From Kitasatospora sp. NBC_00315 (GTDB lineage Bacteria > Actinomycetota > Actinomycetes > Streptomycetales > Streptomycetaceae): a stretch of 64,000 nt of DNA. Position numbers and translations under genes: made by a program. Numbering within the stretch: position 1 is the stretch's first letter; every line of letters starts with the position of its first letter. Under the pieces are notes generated by a model. It searched no databases. It worked only from the letters and a program-made list of their open reading frames with translations, and had not been told where the DNA came from. Shown here one piece after another: positions 31,741 to 39,888 of this stretch. Location: NCBI RefSeq assembly GCF_041435095.1, contig NZ_CP108025.1, forward strand, positions 7,626,001-7,690,000. The letters are read 5' to 3'.

Positions 31741-32670
31741 TCAGTGCTGGAGGACCATGGCCGAGAAGGTGGCGCCGCGTCCGGCGCCCGCGGCGGCCAT
31801 CACGTAGGGCTCGCCCGGCCGTAGCAGCCCCCGCTCCCGAGCGGTGCGGTGGTTGACGAGGTTGTCCGCGCAGAAGACGTGCCCGGCGGTCGCCACGTTG
31901 TCGAGCACGACCCGCTCCCGGGGGTAGCCGAGGGTGCGGCACACCTGGTGCCAGGCCACGTTGTTGACGTTGTGCGGCAGGATCACCCCGATCGCCTCCA
32001 TGGTCAGGCCGGCCCGTTCGACGGCGGCGAGGACCGCCGCCGCCAGCGCGTCGGCGTAGATCCGCTGGAACTCCAGGGCCGCCTCCGGCGCGTCGCTGTC
32101 GAACTCGCCCCGGAGGTCGGCGGCGTAGGACAGCACCCGGTCGCGGTCCCCGGAGGGGGCGATCAGGCAGGCCGAGGCGCCCTCGCCGAAGAACGAGGTG
32201 TCCGGGACCATGCCGGCCTCGGGGGTGAACGCCTTCTCCCCGGCCAGGACGAGGGCGAGGCCGTCGGGGTCGGCGTCGGCGGCGAGCAGCCGGCCCGCCG
32301 CGTCGATGGCCAGCAGCCCCGACGCGCAGGCGTGGTGGCCGACCGCGAACACGGTCGCCCGGTCGAGGCCCAGCTCCCGGCAGAGCTCCCGGACGGGGTC
32401 GTGCGGGTAGGGCACCACGGTCGGGAAGGTGCGGGCGTGCAGCACGTAGCGCACCCGGTGCTCCAGGCCGCGCAGGGCGTCCAGGCCGGCGACCGCGCCG
32501 CGCAGCAGGTCGAGCAGGCTGCCGCCCGGGTCACGGCCGACCTCACCGAGCTTGTGGTAGCGGCGGAAGATCTTGACCTGCATCGAGGTCAGCCCGAAGT
32601 CCGCCGCCAGCTCCTCGATCGGCACCCGGTCGGGGGCAAGGTAGTCGGCCACCGCGAGCAGCGCGGTCAC
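31741..32670 (-). CDS. 3-oxoacyl-ACP synthase III (KAS III) family enzyme
   Basis: 309 aa with a complete Cys-His-Asn set: Cys in GHHACASGLLAID, His in ILPHNVNNVAWHQ and Asn in LDNVATAGHVFCADNL. Shorter than typical FabH (about 320-340 aa). The family either starts fatty/polyketide chains by condensing acyl-CoA with malonyl-ACP or, in CerJ-like members, transfers acyl groups to hydroxyls or amines. The neighbours (acyl ligase, free condensation domain, ACP, Cys-less homologue) suggest a dedicated priming or acyl-transfer set rather than primary metabolism. GTG 32670 overlaps the condensation-domain stop by 4 bases. Which reaction it catalyses cannot be told from sequence. Confidence 0.87.
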   Translation of the reverse strand: MTALLAVADYLAPDRVPIEELAADFGLTSMQVKIFRRYHKLGEVGRDPGGSLLDLLRGAVAGLDALRGLEHRVRYVLHARTFPTVVPYPHDPVRELCRELGLDRATVFAVGHHACASGLLAIDAAGRLLAADADPDGLALVLAGEKAFTPEAGMVPDTSFFGEGASACLIAPSGDRDRVLSYAADLRGEFDSDAPEAALEFQRIYADALAAAVLAAVERAGLTMEAIGVILPHNVNNVAWHQVCRTLGYPRERVVLDNVATAGHVFCADNLVNHRTARERGLLRPGEPYVMAAAGAGRGATFSAMVLQH

Positions 32671-34148
32671 CGGAGCCGCTCCGCAGACGGCTCCGGAGAC
32701 CGCTCCGGAGACCGCTCCGCAGGCCGCTCCGCAGACGGCTCCGGAACGACCTCCGGGGCTCCGGGGCCGGAGGTCACTCCGGTGCGGGTGCCCGGGTCGA
32801 GGGCCGCCTCGATCGCCATCGCCTCGATACAGAGGGCCATCGCCTCGGCGTCGCCGGAGGAGACGTAGTGGGTGTCCGTCTGGATCTCCACCACGATCGT
32901 GTCGGCGACGTCGTCGAAGGCGACGTAGAACGCGCTGACCGGGTCCTCCTTGCGGTGGATCCACTCGAACTCGCCCTCGGACTGCGCCTTCCGCAGTCGC
33001 CGGGCCGTCTCCTCGGCGTCGGCCGTGGCGCCCTCCTCCGACGGCCGGTGCGTGGTGCGGTCGTTGAGGAAGCACTGCACGTCGACCCTCTCGCCCCGTT
33101 CGGCGGAGACCCGGGTGACCAGCTCGTCCAGCTTCTCCGGGTGGAAGTAGGCGTGCTTGTAGGTGGTGAGGGTGCCGCGCCTGGTCCGGTCGACCGCCTC
33201 GTCGATGGTGAGGTCGCCGATCTCCAGCACCGAGATGCCGGCCTGCGCGACCATGCACACCACGTCGCTCAGGTCGGAGCGGAAGCGGTTGTTGACGACG
33301 GGCCGGACCACGATCGGCCCGGGGCCGTGGATCCGCCGCAGCGCGACGGCGTACAGGGTCAGCAGGACGGTCTGGGTGTCCGTGCCGTTCCGTTCGGCGA
33401 TCACCGGCAGCGCCAGCGGCAGGGCGGCGGACCGGAACAGCCCCGTCCAGTGCCGGGGGGTGCGCGGGTCCGCCGACGGCGGGAACCGGCGGGCCGGTAT
33501 CGTCCGCAGGATCCGCTCCCAGTGGCGCAGGGCCTTGTCGTTCTGTCGCTGCCCCGCCGGTGAGCGCTGCCAGGCGGCCTGCTCCAGCGGGTTCAGGCCG
33601 GTGACCGGTGCGGTCGACCGCTGCTGCACCTCACGGAGCATGATCGCCCCGCCGACGGCGTCGGTGACCAGATGGCTCATGATGCTGACCAGATGGGTGG
33701 GCCGGCCGTCGCGCCGCACCACGGCCATCCGCACCGGCCATTCGGTGGCGTAGTCGAAGTCGGTGGACCGGTAGTGCTGTTCGACCGCGCTCGCGACCTC
33801 GTCGGGATCGGCGTCCCCGGCGTCGTAGACCTCCAGCGTGGTGCTGCCGGTGGCGAAGAGCTCCTGGGTGGGCCAGCCCGCCTCGTCGAACCTGAGCAGG
33901 GTCCGCATGGAGGGGAACCGGCTCATCAGATAGCGCAGTTCCTCGGCCAGGTCGGCGACGCTTGCGCCGGCGGGCAGCGCCATCCGGCCGCCGATGGGCA
34001 GCGAGCTGAGCTGGTCCACCATCGCGTGCCAGATCTCCCACATCCCCCAGGACATCTCGTCGACGCCCGCGCCGTCCCCGGTGAAGTGCACGGTGACCCG
34101 CTCGGCCGGCTCGTGCACGGGTGTCTCCCTGTTCTCCTGGCCGCCCAT
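32667..34148 (-). CDS. Free-standing condensation-domain protein
   Basis: 493 aa, NRPS condensation/acyltransferase superfamily. The catalytic motif reads SHLVTDAVGG: the second His and the Asp of HHxxxDG are kept, the first His is Ser. Further landmarks are VVRPVVNNRFRSDLSD (the region of the usual N-R latch) and DVQCFLNDRT. The last 40 or so residues are repetitive and outside the fold. Free condensation domains join a carrier-bound acyl group to an amine or alcohol, as in enacyloxin assembly; here it could release or couple the NRPS-bound chain, because the NRPS ends in a His-less C domain (inference). ATG 34148 lies 1 base after the ligase stop. It is followed by KAS III with a GTGA overlap. 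Confidence 0.85.
   Translation of the reverse strand: MGGQENRETPVHEPAERVTVHFTGDGAGVDEMSWGMWEIWHAMVDQLSSLPIGGRMALPAGASVADLAEELRYLMSRFPSMRTLLRFDEAGWPTQELFATGSTTLEVYDAGDADPDEVASAVEQHYRSTDFDYATEWPVRMAVVRRDGRPTHLVSIMSHLVTDAVGGAIMLREVQQRSTAPVTGLNPLEQAAWQRSPAGQRQNDKALRHWERILRTIPARRFPPSADPRTPRHWTGLFRSAALPLALPVIAERNGTDTQTVLLTLYAVALRRIHGPGPIVVRPVVNNRFRSDLSDVVCMVAQAGISVLEIGDLTIDEAVDRTRRGTLTTYKHAYFHPEKLDELVTRVSAERGERVDVQCFLNDRTTHRPSEEGATADAEETARRLRKAQSEGEFEWIHRKEDPVSAFYVAFDDVADTIVVEIQTDTHYVSSGDAEAMALCIEAMAIEAALDPGTRTGVTSGPGAPEVVPEPSAERPAERSPERSPEPSAERLR
32671..32751 (-). repeat. 12-bp tandem repeat at the C-terminus of the condensation-domain gene
   Basis: Repeated CGCTCCGGAGAC-like units (plus sense) encode the Pro-Ser-Glu-Arg tail (SPERSPEPSAERLR) of the free condensation protein, right up to its stop. 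Confidence 0.88.
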
Positions 34149-34149
34149 G

Positions 34150-35778
34150 TCAGACCGCCGTCGTCTCGGCCAGGTGCCGCTGTCGCATCAGGAACTTCCG
34201 TACCTTGCCGGTCGGGCCGATGATCAGTTCGTCCTCGGAGATGGCCACCACCCGGCGCAGGGTCGCCGCAGCGGCCTCGGTCAGTGCCGCGCGGACCGCC
34301 GGGGTGCGGTCGGCGTCCGGGTCGGCGGTGGAGTGCAGGGCGAGCAGGACGTCGGTGACGACCGTGCCGTCGACCTCCACCGACACCACCGTGCAGTCGT
34401 GCACGTCGGGGCAGTTCGCGAGGATGCGCTCCTCGCTCATCGCCGTGTAGAGCCACTCGCCGCCGCCCAGGTCGACGGAGTCGACCGCCCGGTCCACATG
34501 GAAGTAGTAGCCCTCCTCGTCCCGGTACATCAGGTCTCCGGTGAGGTAGTAGCCGTTCAGACGGTTGCGGTAGGTGGCACCCGAGTCGTTCCAGTACCCG
34601 GGGGCCAGTGACGGCGCCTTCAGCCCGAAGTGGCCCACCTCGCCGACCGGGACCTCCCGGCCGGTGCCGACGTCCAGCAGAGCCACCTCGGCGAATCCGT
34701 GCGGCACCCCGACGCAGCGCCCGTAGCGCTCGGTGCCGGTGCTGTGGGTGATGTGGAACGCGGAGTGGCCCATCTCGGTGGAGCCCAGGCCGTCGACGAA
34801 GCTGGATCCGGGGACCCGCCGCACCCCGTCGCGGGTGACGGTCTCCCGGGAGCCGGCCGCGACCAGGTGGCGGATGTGCGGCTCGTGCGCGCAGTCGCCG
34901 GTGTTGAACCAGAGGGAGACCGACTCCACGTCCCGGCCGCGCAGATCCAGGCGGGCCAGCTGGGCCCAGGTGGCCGCGAACCCGAGGACCCCGGTGGGCC
35001 GCCAGCGCTCGATGGCGTCCACCACCGCCGCGCCGTCGTTCTGGGTGGACAGGAACAGCAGCTCACTGCGGTTGCACAGGGCCAGGTTGAGCGCCGAGAT
35101 GCCGGCGGCGTGGGCGGCCGGCAGCGCGCTGAGGATCCGGGCCGTGCCCCTGGCCCGCGGTGCGGCCAGCCGGAACACCCGGGTGGCGGCGAACAGGCTG
35201 GCGTTGGAGTGCACCACCGCGGTGGGCATCCGGGTGGTGCCCGAGGAGTGCGTGATGGCGATCGGGTCGTCGGCGTGGTGCCGGTACGGCGCGGGCGCCT
35301 GCGCCGGGTCCCCGGTTCCGGTCGCGGCGGCGTCGCCGTGGACGCGCACCCCGAGGTCCTCGCCGGCCAGCCGCTCCCGGTGCTCCGGGTCGGTGAGCAG
35401 CCCGACGCCGCGCAGCCGCCGGATGTACTCGGCGGCGATGTCGCCCGGGATGTACTGGTTCATCAGCGCCGGGATCGCGCCCAGCCAGGTCAGCGCCAGG
35501 AAGTTCAGCAGGCAGTCCGCCGAGCCGGAGACGTAGACCGCGACCGGGTCGCGCGGGCCGATGCCCTGCGCGTGCCACCAGGCCGCCCTGGCCGCCACCC
35601 GCTCACGAAGCCGGCCGAGGGTCAGCGGCTGTCCGGCCGGGAGCCCGTCGACCGGGACGTCGAAGGCGGCGCCCGGGCCGTCCGGGTCGGCCCCGTGCTC
35701 GAACAGCTTGTGCAGCACGTTGCCCGCGCCCAGGCCGGGGTCGGCGGCCAGCCGCGCTCTGATGTTGGTGCCCGTCAC
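34150..35778 (-). CDS. ANL-family acyl-CoA/acyl-ACP ligase
   Basis: 542 aa adenylate-forming enzyme. P-loop motif THSSGTTRMPTAV, GSTEMGHSAF, the ATP-ribose Asp in YYLTGDLMYRDEEGYYF, and the C-terminal catalytic Lys in IGPTGKVRKF. It activates a carboxylic acid as acyl-AMP and passes it to CoA or a carrier protein. The natural partners are the neighbouring condensation protein, KAS III and ACP. The substrate is not readable. GTG 35778 is preceded by AAGGAG at 6 bases, a strong ribosome site. A 79-base gap separates it from the E1-beta stop, one of the larger breaks in this otherwise overlapping operon. Confidence 0.9.
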   Translation of the reverse strand: MTGTNIRARLAADPGLGAGNVLHKLFEHGADPDGPGAAFDVPVDGLPAGQPLTLGRLRERVAARAAWWHAQGIGPRDPVAVYVSGSADCLLNFLALTWLGAIPALMNQYIPGDIAAEYIRRLRGVGLLTDPEHRERLAGEDLGVRVHGDAAATGTGDPAQAPAPYRHHADDPIAITHSSGTTRMPTAVVHSNASLFAATRVFRLAAPRARGTARILSALPAAHAAGISALNLALCNRSELLFLSTQNDGAAVVDAIERWRPTGVLGFAATWAQLARLDLRGRDVESVSLWFNTGDCAHEPHIRHLVAAGSRETVTRDGVRRVPGSSFVDGLGSTEMGHSAFHITHSTGTERYGRCVGVPHGFAEVALLDVGTGREVPVGEVGHFGLKAPSLAPGYWNDSGATYRNRLNGYYLTGDLMYRDEEGYYFHVDRAVDSVDLGGGEWLYTAMSEERILANCPDVHDCTVVSVEVDGTVVTDVLLALHSTADPDADRTPAVRAALTEAAAATLRRVVAISEDELIIGPTGKVRKFLMRQRHLAETTAV

Positions 35779-35857
35779 TCTGCGCTCCTTGGGGGGTGTC
35801 CGTGCGGGTGTCCGTCCGGCTGCCGCTGCGGGTGATCCTGCGGTTGCGGCTGTCCGC

Positions 35858-36829
35858 TCATCCGGCCTTGACCGCCTTCTCGACGGCCGCTCTGAGCTGC
35901 GCCCTGGTGGGCTGGCAGGCCAGGTCGAGCCCCCGGGCGAAGGGCAGCACGGCGCCGTCCGGCCGGGTGACCCGGCGGGGCGGCGCGATCAGCCGCATCT
36001 CCTCGGCCGCGGTCGCGACGATCTCCGCGCCGATGCCGCAGCTCCGGTTGGAGTCGTCGACGACGACCAGCCGCCCGGTCCGCTCCAGGGAGGCGGCCAG
36101 CCCGGACCAGTCGAAGGGGAACAGCGACCGCGGGTCGAAGACCTCGACCGAGACCGAGCCGGCCAGCTCCTCGGCCACCGCCAGGGCGTCGTGGACCAGA
36201 TGGCCCACCGCCACCACGGTGACGTCGGTGCCGCCGCGGTGGATCCGGCCGACCCCCAGCGGTACGGGCGCGAGCCCGGCGAAGTCCACGTCCTCGCGCA
36301 CCCCGAGGGCTCCGGAGGGGGCGAAGACCACCACCGGGTCGTCGTCCCTGATCGCCGTCGCCAGCAGCCCGTAGGCGTCGGACGGGGTGGCCGGCACCAC
36401 CGTCTTCACCCCGACGTGGGCGAACAGGCTGTACGGGTGGTCGGAGTGCTGGCCGGCCCAGCTCTCCCGGGAGCCGGAGCCCGGCAGCAGGTAGGTCACC
36501 GGCACCCGGGTCTGGCCGCCGGTCATCAGCGAGAACTTGTGGGCCTGGTTGGCGATCTGCTCGAAGACCAGGAACAGCAGCGCCGGGATCTGGAACTCGA
36601 TCAGCGGCCGCAGCCCGGCCATGGCCGCGCCGGTGGCGAAGCTGGTGAACGCCTGCTCGGAGATGGGCGTGTCCAGCACCCGCTCCGGGCCGAACCGCTT
36701 CAGCAGCCCGGCGGTGGCGTGGGTGACGGCCACGCCGACGTCCTCGCCGAACACGCAGACGTCGGGGTCCCGGTCCATCTCGTCGCCGATGGCGCGGTTC
36801 AGCGCCTTGAGGTAGGAGAGGTTCGGCAT
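35858..36829 (-). CDS. TPP-dependent 2-oxoacid dehydrogenase E1, beta subunit
   Basis: 323 aa. Beta-subunit landmarks: GEDVGVAVTHATAGL, SEQAFTSFATGAAMAGLRPLIEFQ (a Glu that activates TPP), GSGSRESWAGQHSDHPYSLFAHVGVKTVVPATPSDAYGLL in pieces, and a C-terminal half like pyruvate, acetoin and branched-chain E1 beta. It pairs with the alpha subunit encoded immediately upstream (ATGA overlap). The pair decarboxylates a 2-oxo acid and passes the acyl group on. No lipoyl E2 or E3 gene is present in the window. In pristinamycin/virginiamycin clusters a similar pair (PglB/PglC) acts in phenylglycine formation. Here 4-hydroxybenzoylformate or 4-hydroxyphenylpyruvate is a plausible substrate (inference). 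Confidence 0.9.
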   Translation of the reverse strand: MPNLSYLKALNRAIGDEMDRDPDVCVFGEDVGVAVTHATAGLLKRFGPERVLDTPISEQAFTSFATGAAMAGLRPLIEFQIPALLFLVFEQIANQAHKFSLMTGGQTRVPVTYLLPGSGSRESWAGQHSDHPYSLFAHVGVKTVVPATPSDAYGLLATAIRDDDPVVVFAPSGALGVREDVDFAGLAPVPLGVGRIHRGGTDVTVVAVGHLVHDALAVAEELAGSVSVEVFDPRSLFPFDWSGLAASLERTGRLVVVDDSNRSCGIGAEIVATAAEEMRLIAPPRRVTRPDGAVLPFARGLDLACQPTRAQLRAAVEKAVKAG

Positions 36830-37821
36830 CAGAGCGCACCCGCCCTGGCCCGCATTCCGGTGGCGTACAGGTGGTCCAGCGCGGTGGCCGGATCGGGGTG
36901 CGGGCTCTCGCAGGCGAAGCGCACCGCCCGGTCGAGCAGCTCCGCGAGTTCCGCGTCGATCGCGTCGCGGGTGGTGGCGGGGATGCGCGCGCCCTGGATC
37001 TCCAGCGGGTCCCGGGCCCGGCCGGCGGCCACCTCCGCGTCCGTGCGGTAGCGGGGGCGCGCGGTGTGCTCCCAGGTGTGGTGGGCGTCGAAACGGTAGG
37101 TGGTGCACTCCAGCAGGGTCGGCCCCCGGCCCGTCCTGGCGTGGGCGACCGCCTCGGCGGTGGCGTCGAGGACCGCCTCCGGGTCCGTCCCGTCCACGGT
37201 TCGGGCCGGGATGCCGAAGGCGGCGGCCCGGCCGAGGATGCTGCCGGCCACCGTGTCCGCGGTCCGCATCGAGGTCGCGAATCCGTTGTTCTCGCAGACC
37301 AGCACGACCGGCACCCGCCACAGCGCGGCCAGGTTGAAGGTCTCCAGCACCACACCCTGGCTGACCGCGCCGTCGCCGAAGTAACTGAGCGCGACCCGGT
37401 CCGAGCCCGCCCGCCGGAAGGCCCAGGCGGCGCCGGCCGCGATCGGCACGGCCGCGCCGACGATGGCGTTCGCCCCGAGTACGCCCACGCCGAAGTCGGC
37501 CGCGTGCATCGAGCCGCCCCGGCCCCGGTTCAGCCCGGTGGTCCGGCCCGCCAGCTCGGCCATCATCCGGGCCGGGTCGGCGCCCTTGGCCAGTACGTGG
37601 CCGTGGCCGCGGTGGGTGCTGGTGATCACGTCGTCGGGGCGCAGCGCCGCACAGGTGCCCGCGGCGATCGCCTCCTGGCCGGTGTACGGGTGGATTCCGC
37701 CGAGCACCACCTTGGCCCTGACCAGCTCGATCGCCCGCTGTTCGAAGCCGCGGATCAGGGCGACGCTCCGGTAGAGGGCGGCTGCCGGGCCGGTGGCCGG
37801 GCCCGTGGTCGCGTCAGTCAC
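36829..37821 (-). CDS. TPP-dependent 2-oxoacid dehydrogenase E1, alpha subunit
   Basis: 330 aa. The TPP motif is complete: GDGAVSQGVVLETFNLAALW to ENN (GDG-x-NN). Other landmarks are HPYTGQEAIAAGTCAAL, STHRGHGHVLAKG, RGGSMH, and the phosphorylation-loop region YRFDAHHTWEH. The overall pattern is that of acetoin/pyruvate dehydrogenase E1 alpha. It forms an alpha2beta2 enzyme with the next gene. GTG 37821 overlaps the dioxygenase stop by 8 bases; longer open sequence upstream falls inside the dioxygenase gene and is rejected. See the beta subunit for substrate possibilities. Confidence 0.9.
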   Translation of the reverse strand: MTDATTGPATGPAAALYRSVALIRGFEQRAIELVRAKVVLGGIHPYTGQEAIAAGTCAALRPDDVITSTHRGHGHVLAKGADPARMMAELAGRTTGLNRGRGGSMHAADFGVGVLGANAIVGAAVPIAAGAAWAFRRAGSDRVALSYFGDGAVSQGVVLETFNLAALWRVPVVLVCENNGFATSMRTADTVAGSILGRAAAFGIPARTVDGTDPEAVLDATAEAVAHARTGRGPTLLECTTYRFDAHHTWEHTARPRYRTDAEVAAGRARDPLEIQGARIPATTRDAIDAELAELLDRAVRFACESPHPDPATALDHLYATGMRARAGAL

Positions 37822-38749
37822 GGCCGACCGCTCCGTCGGCCCGCCAGAGCACCGGGCAGTACGCCGGGTCCGCGTAGTCGGGGCGGCCGTCCGGCAGTCG
37901 CCGGACCAGCACGTCGTGGTTGTACGCGGCGGTGGCGCCGTCGCTGAGCGCGAAACCGCGGTACTCGTTCGCGCCGTCCTGGAGGTGGAAGGAGATCGCG
38001 CGGCGCGGCCGGTCACTGCGGTTGGGGCCGCTGCCGTGGTACGTCCGGCAGTGGTGGAAGCTCATGTGGCCCTTGGGGATGACCAGCGGCACCTTGCGGA
38101 TCCCGGCCCCGTTGTAGGCGGCGTTCTCGGCGAGCACCCGCTCCAGGTCGGCCTTGTCGCGGTCGGCGAAGTGCCTGGTCATCGAATCCTGGCGGCCGGT
38201 CTCCCGCCACAGGTGGCTGCCGTCCACCACGGTGAGCGTGCCCATCTCCTCGTCGCAGTCGTGGAACGGCACGAACGCCGTCAGCATCCGCTCGGACGTC
38301 GAGGTGGACCAGTAGTGCTTGTCGAAGTGCCAGGGCACGATGTTGCTGGGCTCACCGACGACCGCCGGCTTGAGGATCAGTGTCGACTGGAACACCCGGA
38401 TCTCGTCCACTCCGGCCAGCAGCGCGGCCACCGCCCCGATCAGCGGCTTGCACAGCACCCGGGCGATCGGGTCGCTCTCGTAGTGGACGTAGTCGTTGTG
38501 GCGCTGGACCGGGCCGTGCGAGGGCTCCCAGGCCGCCAGCCGGGGCGGGCGCACCGGCAGGGCGCGGCTGCGCTCGCCGGCGTAGTAGCCCTCGCTCGCG
38601 GCGGCCAGCGCGTCCACCTCCTCGTCGGTGAACAGCTTCTTCGTCAGGTACCAGCCGTGCTCGGCGTAGAAGGCGACCTCGTCGGCGTCCGGCAGCAGCG
38701 CCAGCTCCTCGTCGGTGAGATCGAAGCGAAGGGTCCGGGTGGCGGTCAT
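37814..38749 (-). CDS. PhyH-type Fe(II)/2-oxoglutarate dioxygenase
   Basis: 311 aa, phytanoyl-CoA dioxygenase-like. The 2-His-1-carboxylate triad is seen as WHFDKHYW (His-x-Asp) and the distal His in CRTYHGSGPN, with 2-oxoglutarate-binding Arg in RPRRAISFH. It likely hydroxylates (or desaturates/halogen-independently oxidises) a cluster intermediate; carrier-bound amino-acid or aryl units are typical substrates of such cluster enzymes. It lies between 4-hydroxymandelate synthase and the E1 pair, with an ATGA overlap to the former, which suggests action on the aryl branch, but this is not proven by sequence. Confidence 0.88.
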   Translation of the reverse strand: MTATRTLRFDLTDEELALLPDADEVAFYAEHGWYLTKKLFTDEEVDALAAASEGYYAGERSRALPVRPPRLAAWEPSHGPVQRHNDYVHYESDPIARVLCKPLIGAVAALLAGVDEIRVFQSTLILKPAVVGEPSNIVPWHFDKHYWSTSTSERMLTAFVPFHDCDEEMGTLTVVDGSHLWRETGRQDSMTRHFADRDKADLERVLAENAAYNGAGIRKVPLVIPKGHMSFHHCRTYHGSGPNRSDRPRRAISFHLQDGANEYRGFALSDGATAAYNHDVLVRRLPDGRPDYADPAYCPVLWRADGAVGRD

Positions 38750-39852
38750 CGGTGGTCCGCCTCGGTGCTCCGGTGGATCTGGGCGGACTGGCGCACGGTG
38801 GCGAGCTCCCTTTCCTTGGCCTCGTAGAGGGCCGGTATGTTGCTGGTGCCGAAGGTGCGGGCCCCGTGACGCTCGATCAGCTCCCAGAAGAAGGTCCGCC
38901 GCACGTGCATCGAGGTGGCGAAGATCTGGTACATCCGGCCGAAGTGGTCCCGGTCCACCAGGATTCCGCGGCCGCGCAGCCGGTCCACCGGGAGCTCGGC
39001 GGCCAAGCCGCCGTCCAGCGCGTCGTAGTAGCCGTCCGGGGTGAACGCGAAGCCGACACCGCGCTGTGCCAGCGTGTCCACGGTGGTGACGATGTCGCTG
39101 CTGTTCAGGGCCAGGTGCTGCACGCCGGCGCCGTCGTGCCAGGCCAGGAAGTCGTCGATCTGACCGGGGGAGCGGCTGAGGTCGGGCTGGATCAGTGTGA
39201 GCGTGACGCCGCCGCCGGGGCTCTGCACCACCTGGGAGAACATGCCCTGCTTGCCGACCTCGATGTACTCCTCGAAGATCACCTCGAAGCCGAAGGCCTT
39301 CCGGTAGTACTGCGTGGTGGCGTCGAGCTGCCCGTCCGGCACGCAGACCGCGGCGTGGTCGATGCTCCGCAGCAGATCCGGTGACGCCGGTGGGGCCACG
39401 TCCAGCATCTCGATCGCGCCGGGCAGGAACTCCCGGTCCGAGCCGTGCCGTTCGACCAGCCGGTGCACCACGTCGCCGAAGCCGGAGACGGTGGCGGTGA
39501 CCACGGAGGCGCCCTCGCAGGCGTAGGTCCTCGGCGCCTCGACGGCGGTCGCGCCGCCGGCCACCGTCGCGTCGTGGGCGGCGGCCGCGTCCCGGGTGCC
39601 GAAGGCGATCACGGCCACGCCGTCGCCGTGCCGGGCGACGTACGCCGCCGCCGGGTGCTCCGGCACCAGGGCCGAGGTCAGCAGCACCCGGCAGTCGCCC
39701 TGGCCCAGCAGCAGGCTGCGCTGCCCCGGCAGGCCGGTCTCGGGACCGCCCTCCCCGTAGAGCCGGAAGCCGTACCCGGAGCACAGGACGAACGCCGCCT
39801 GGCGCGCGTCACCCACGTAGAACTCGACATGATCGACGCCGAGGAAGTCCAT
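38746..39852 (-). CDS. hmaS: 4-hydroxymandelate synthase
   Basis: 368 aa two-domain vicinal-oxygen-chelate enzyme of the HPPD/HmaS family. Iron ligands: His in SIDHAAVCV, His in GVQHLALNSSD and Glu in FFWELIERHG. HmaS converts 4-hydroxyphenylpyruvate to (S)-4-hydroxymandelate, the first step to 4-hydroxyphenylglycine; HPPD makes homogentisate instead. The choice of HmaS rests on the same operon carrying hydroxymandelate oxidase and an HpgT-like aminotransferase, plus family resemblance in the YQIFATSMHVRRT segment. ATG 39852 (MDFLGVDHVEFY) matches the usual start; GAAGGA lies about 12 bases upstream, and a GTG at 39879 in frame is less likely. The stop overlaps the dioxygenase ATG. No prephenate dehydrogenase gene is seen here. 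Confidence 0.88.
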   Translation of the reverse strand: MDFLGVDHVEFYVGDARQAAFVLCSGYGFRLYGEGGPETGLPGQRSLLLGQGDCRVLLTSALVPEHPAAAYVARHGDGVAVIAFGTRDAAAAHDATVAGGATAVEAPRTYACEGASVVTATVSGFGDVVHRLVERHGSDREFLPGAIEMLDVAPPASPDLLRSIDHAAVCVPDGQLDATTQYYRKAFGFEVIFEEYIEVGKQGMFSQVVQSPGGGVTLTLIQPDLSRSPGQIDDFLAWHDGAGVQHLALNSSDIVTTVDTLAQRGVGFAFTPDGYYDALDGGLAAELPVDRLRGRGILVDRDHFGRMYQIFATSMHVRRTFFWELIERHGARTFGTSNIPALYEAKERELATVRQSAQIHRSTEADHR

Positions 39853-39888
39853 TGCGGTAGCCGTTCCTTCTCTGTTCACCCGGTGTCG

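Noticed and set aside
38746..39852. Reading the HPPD-family gene as 4-hydroxyphenylpyruvate dioxygenase of tyrosine catabolism
   Set aside because: No homogentisate pathway genes are nearby and the partner enzymes of the hydroxymandelate route are in the same operon.
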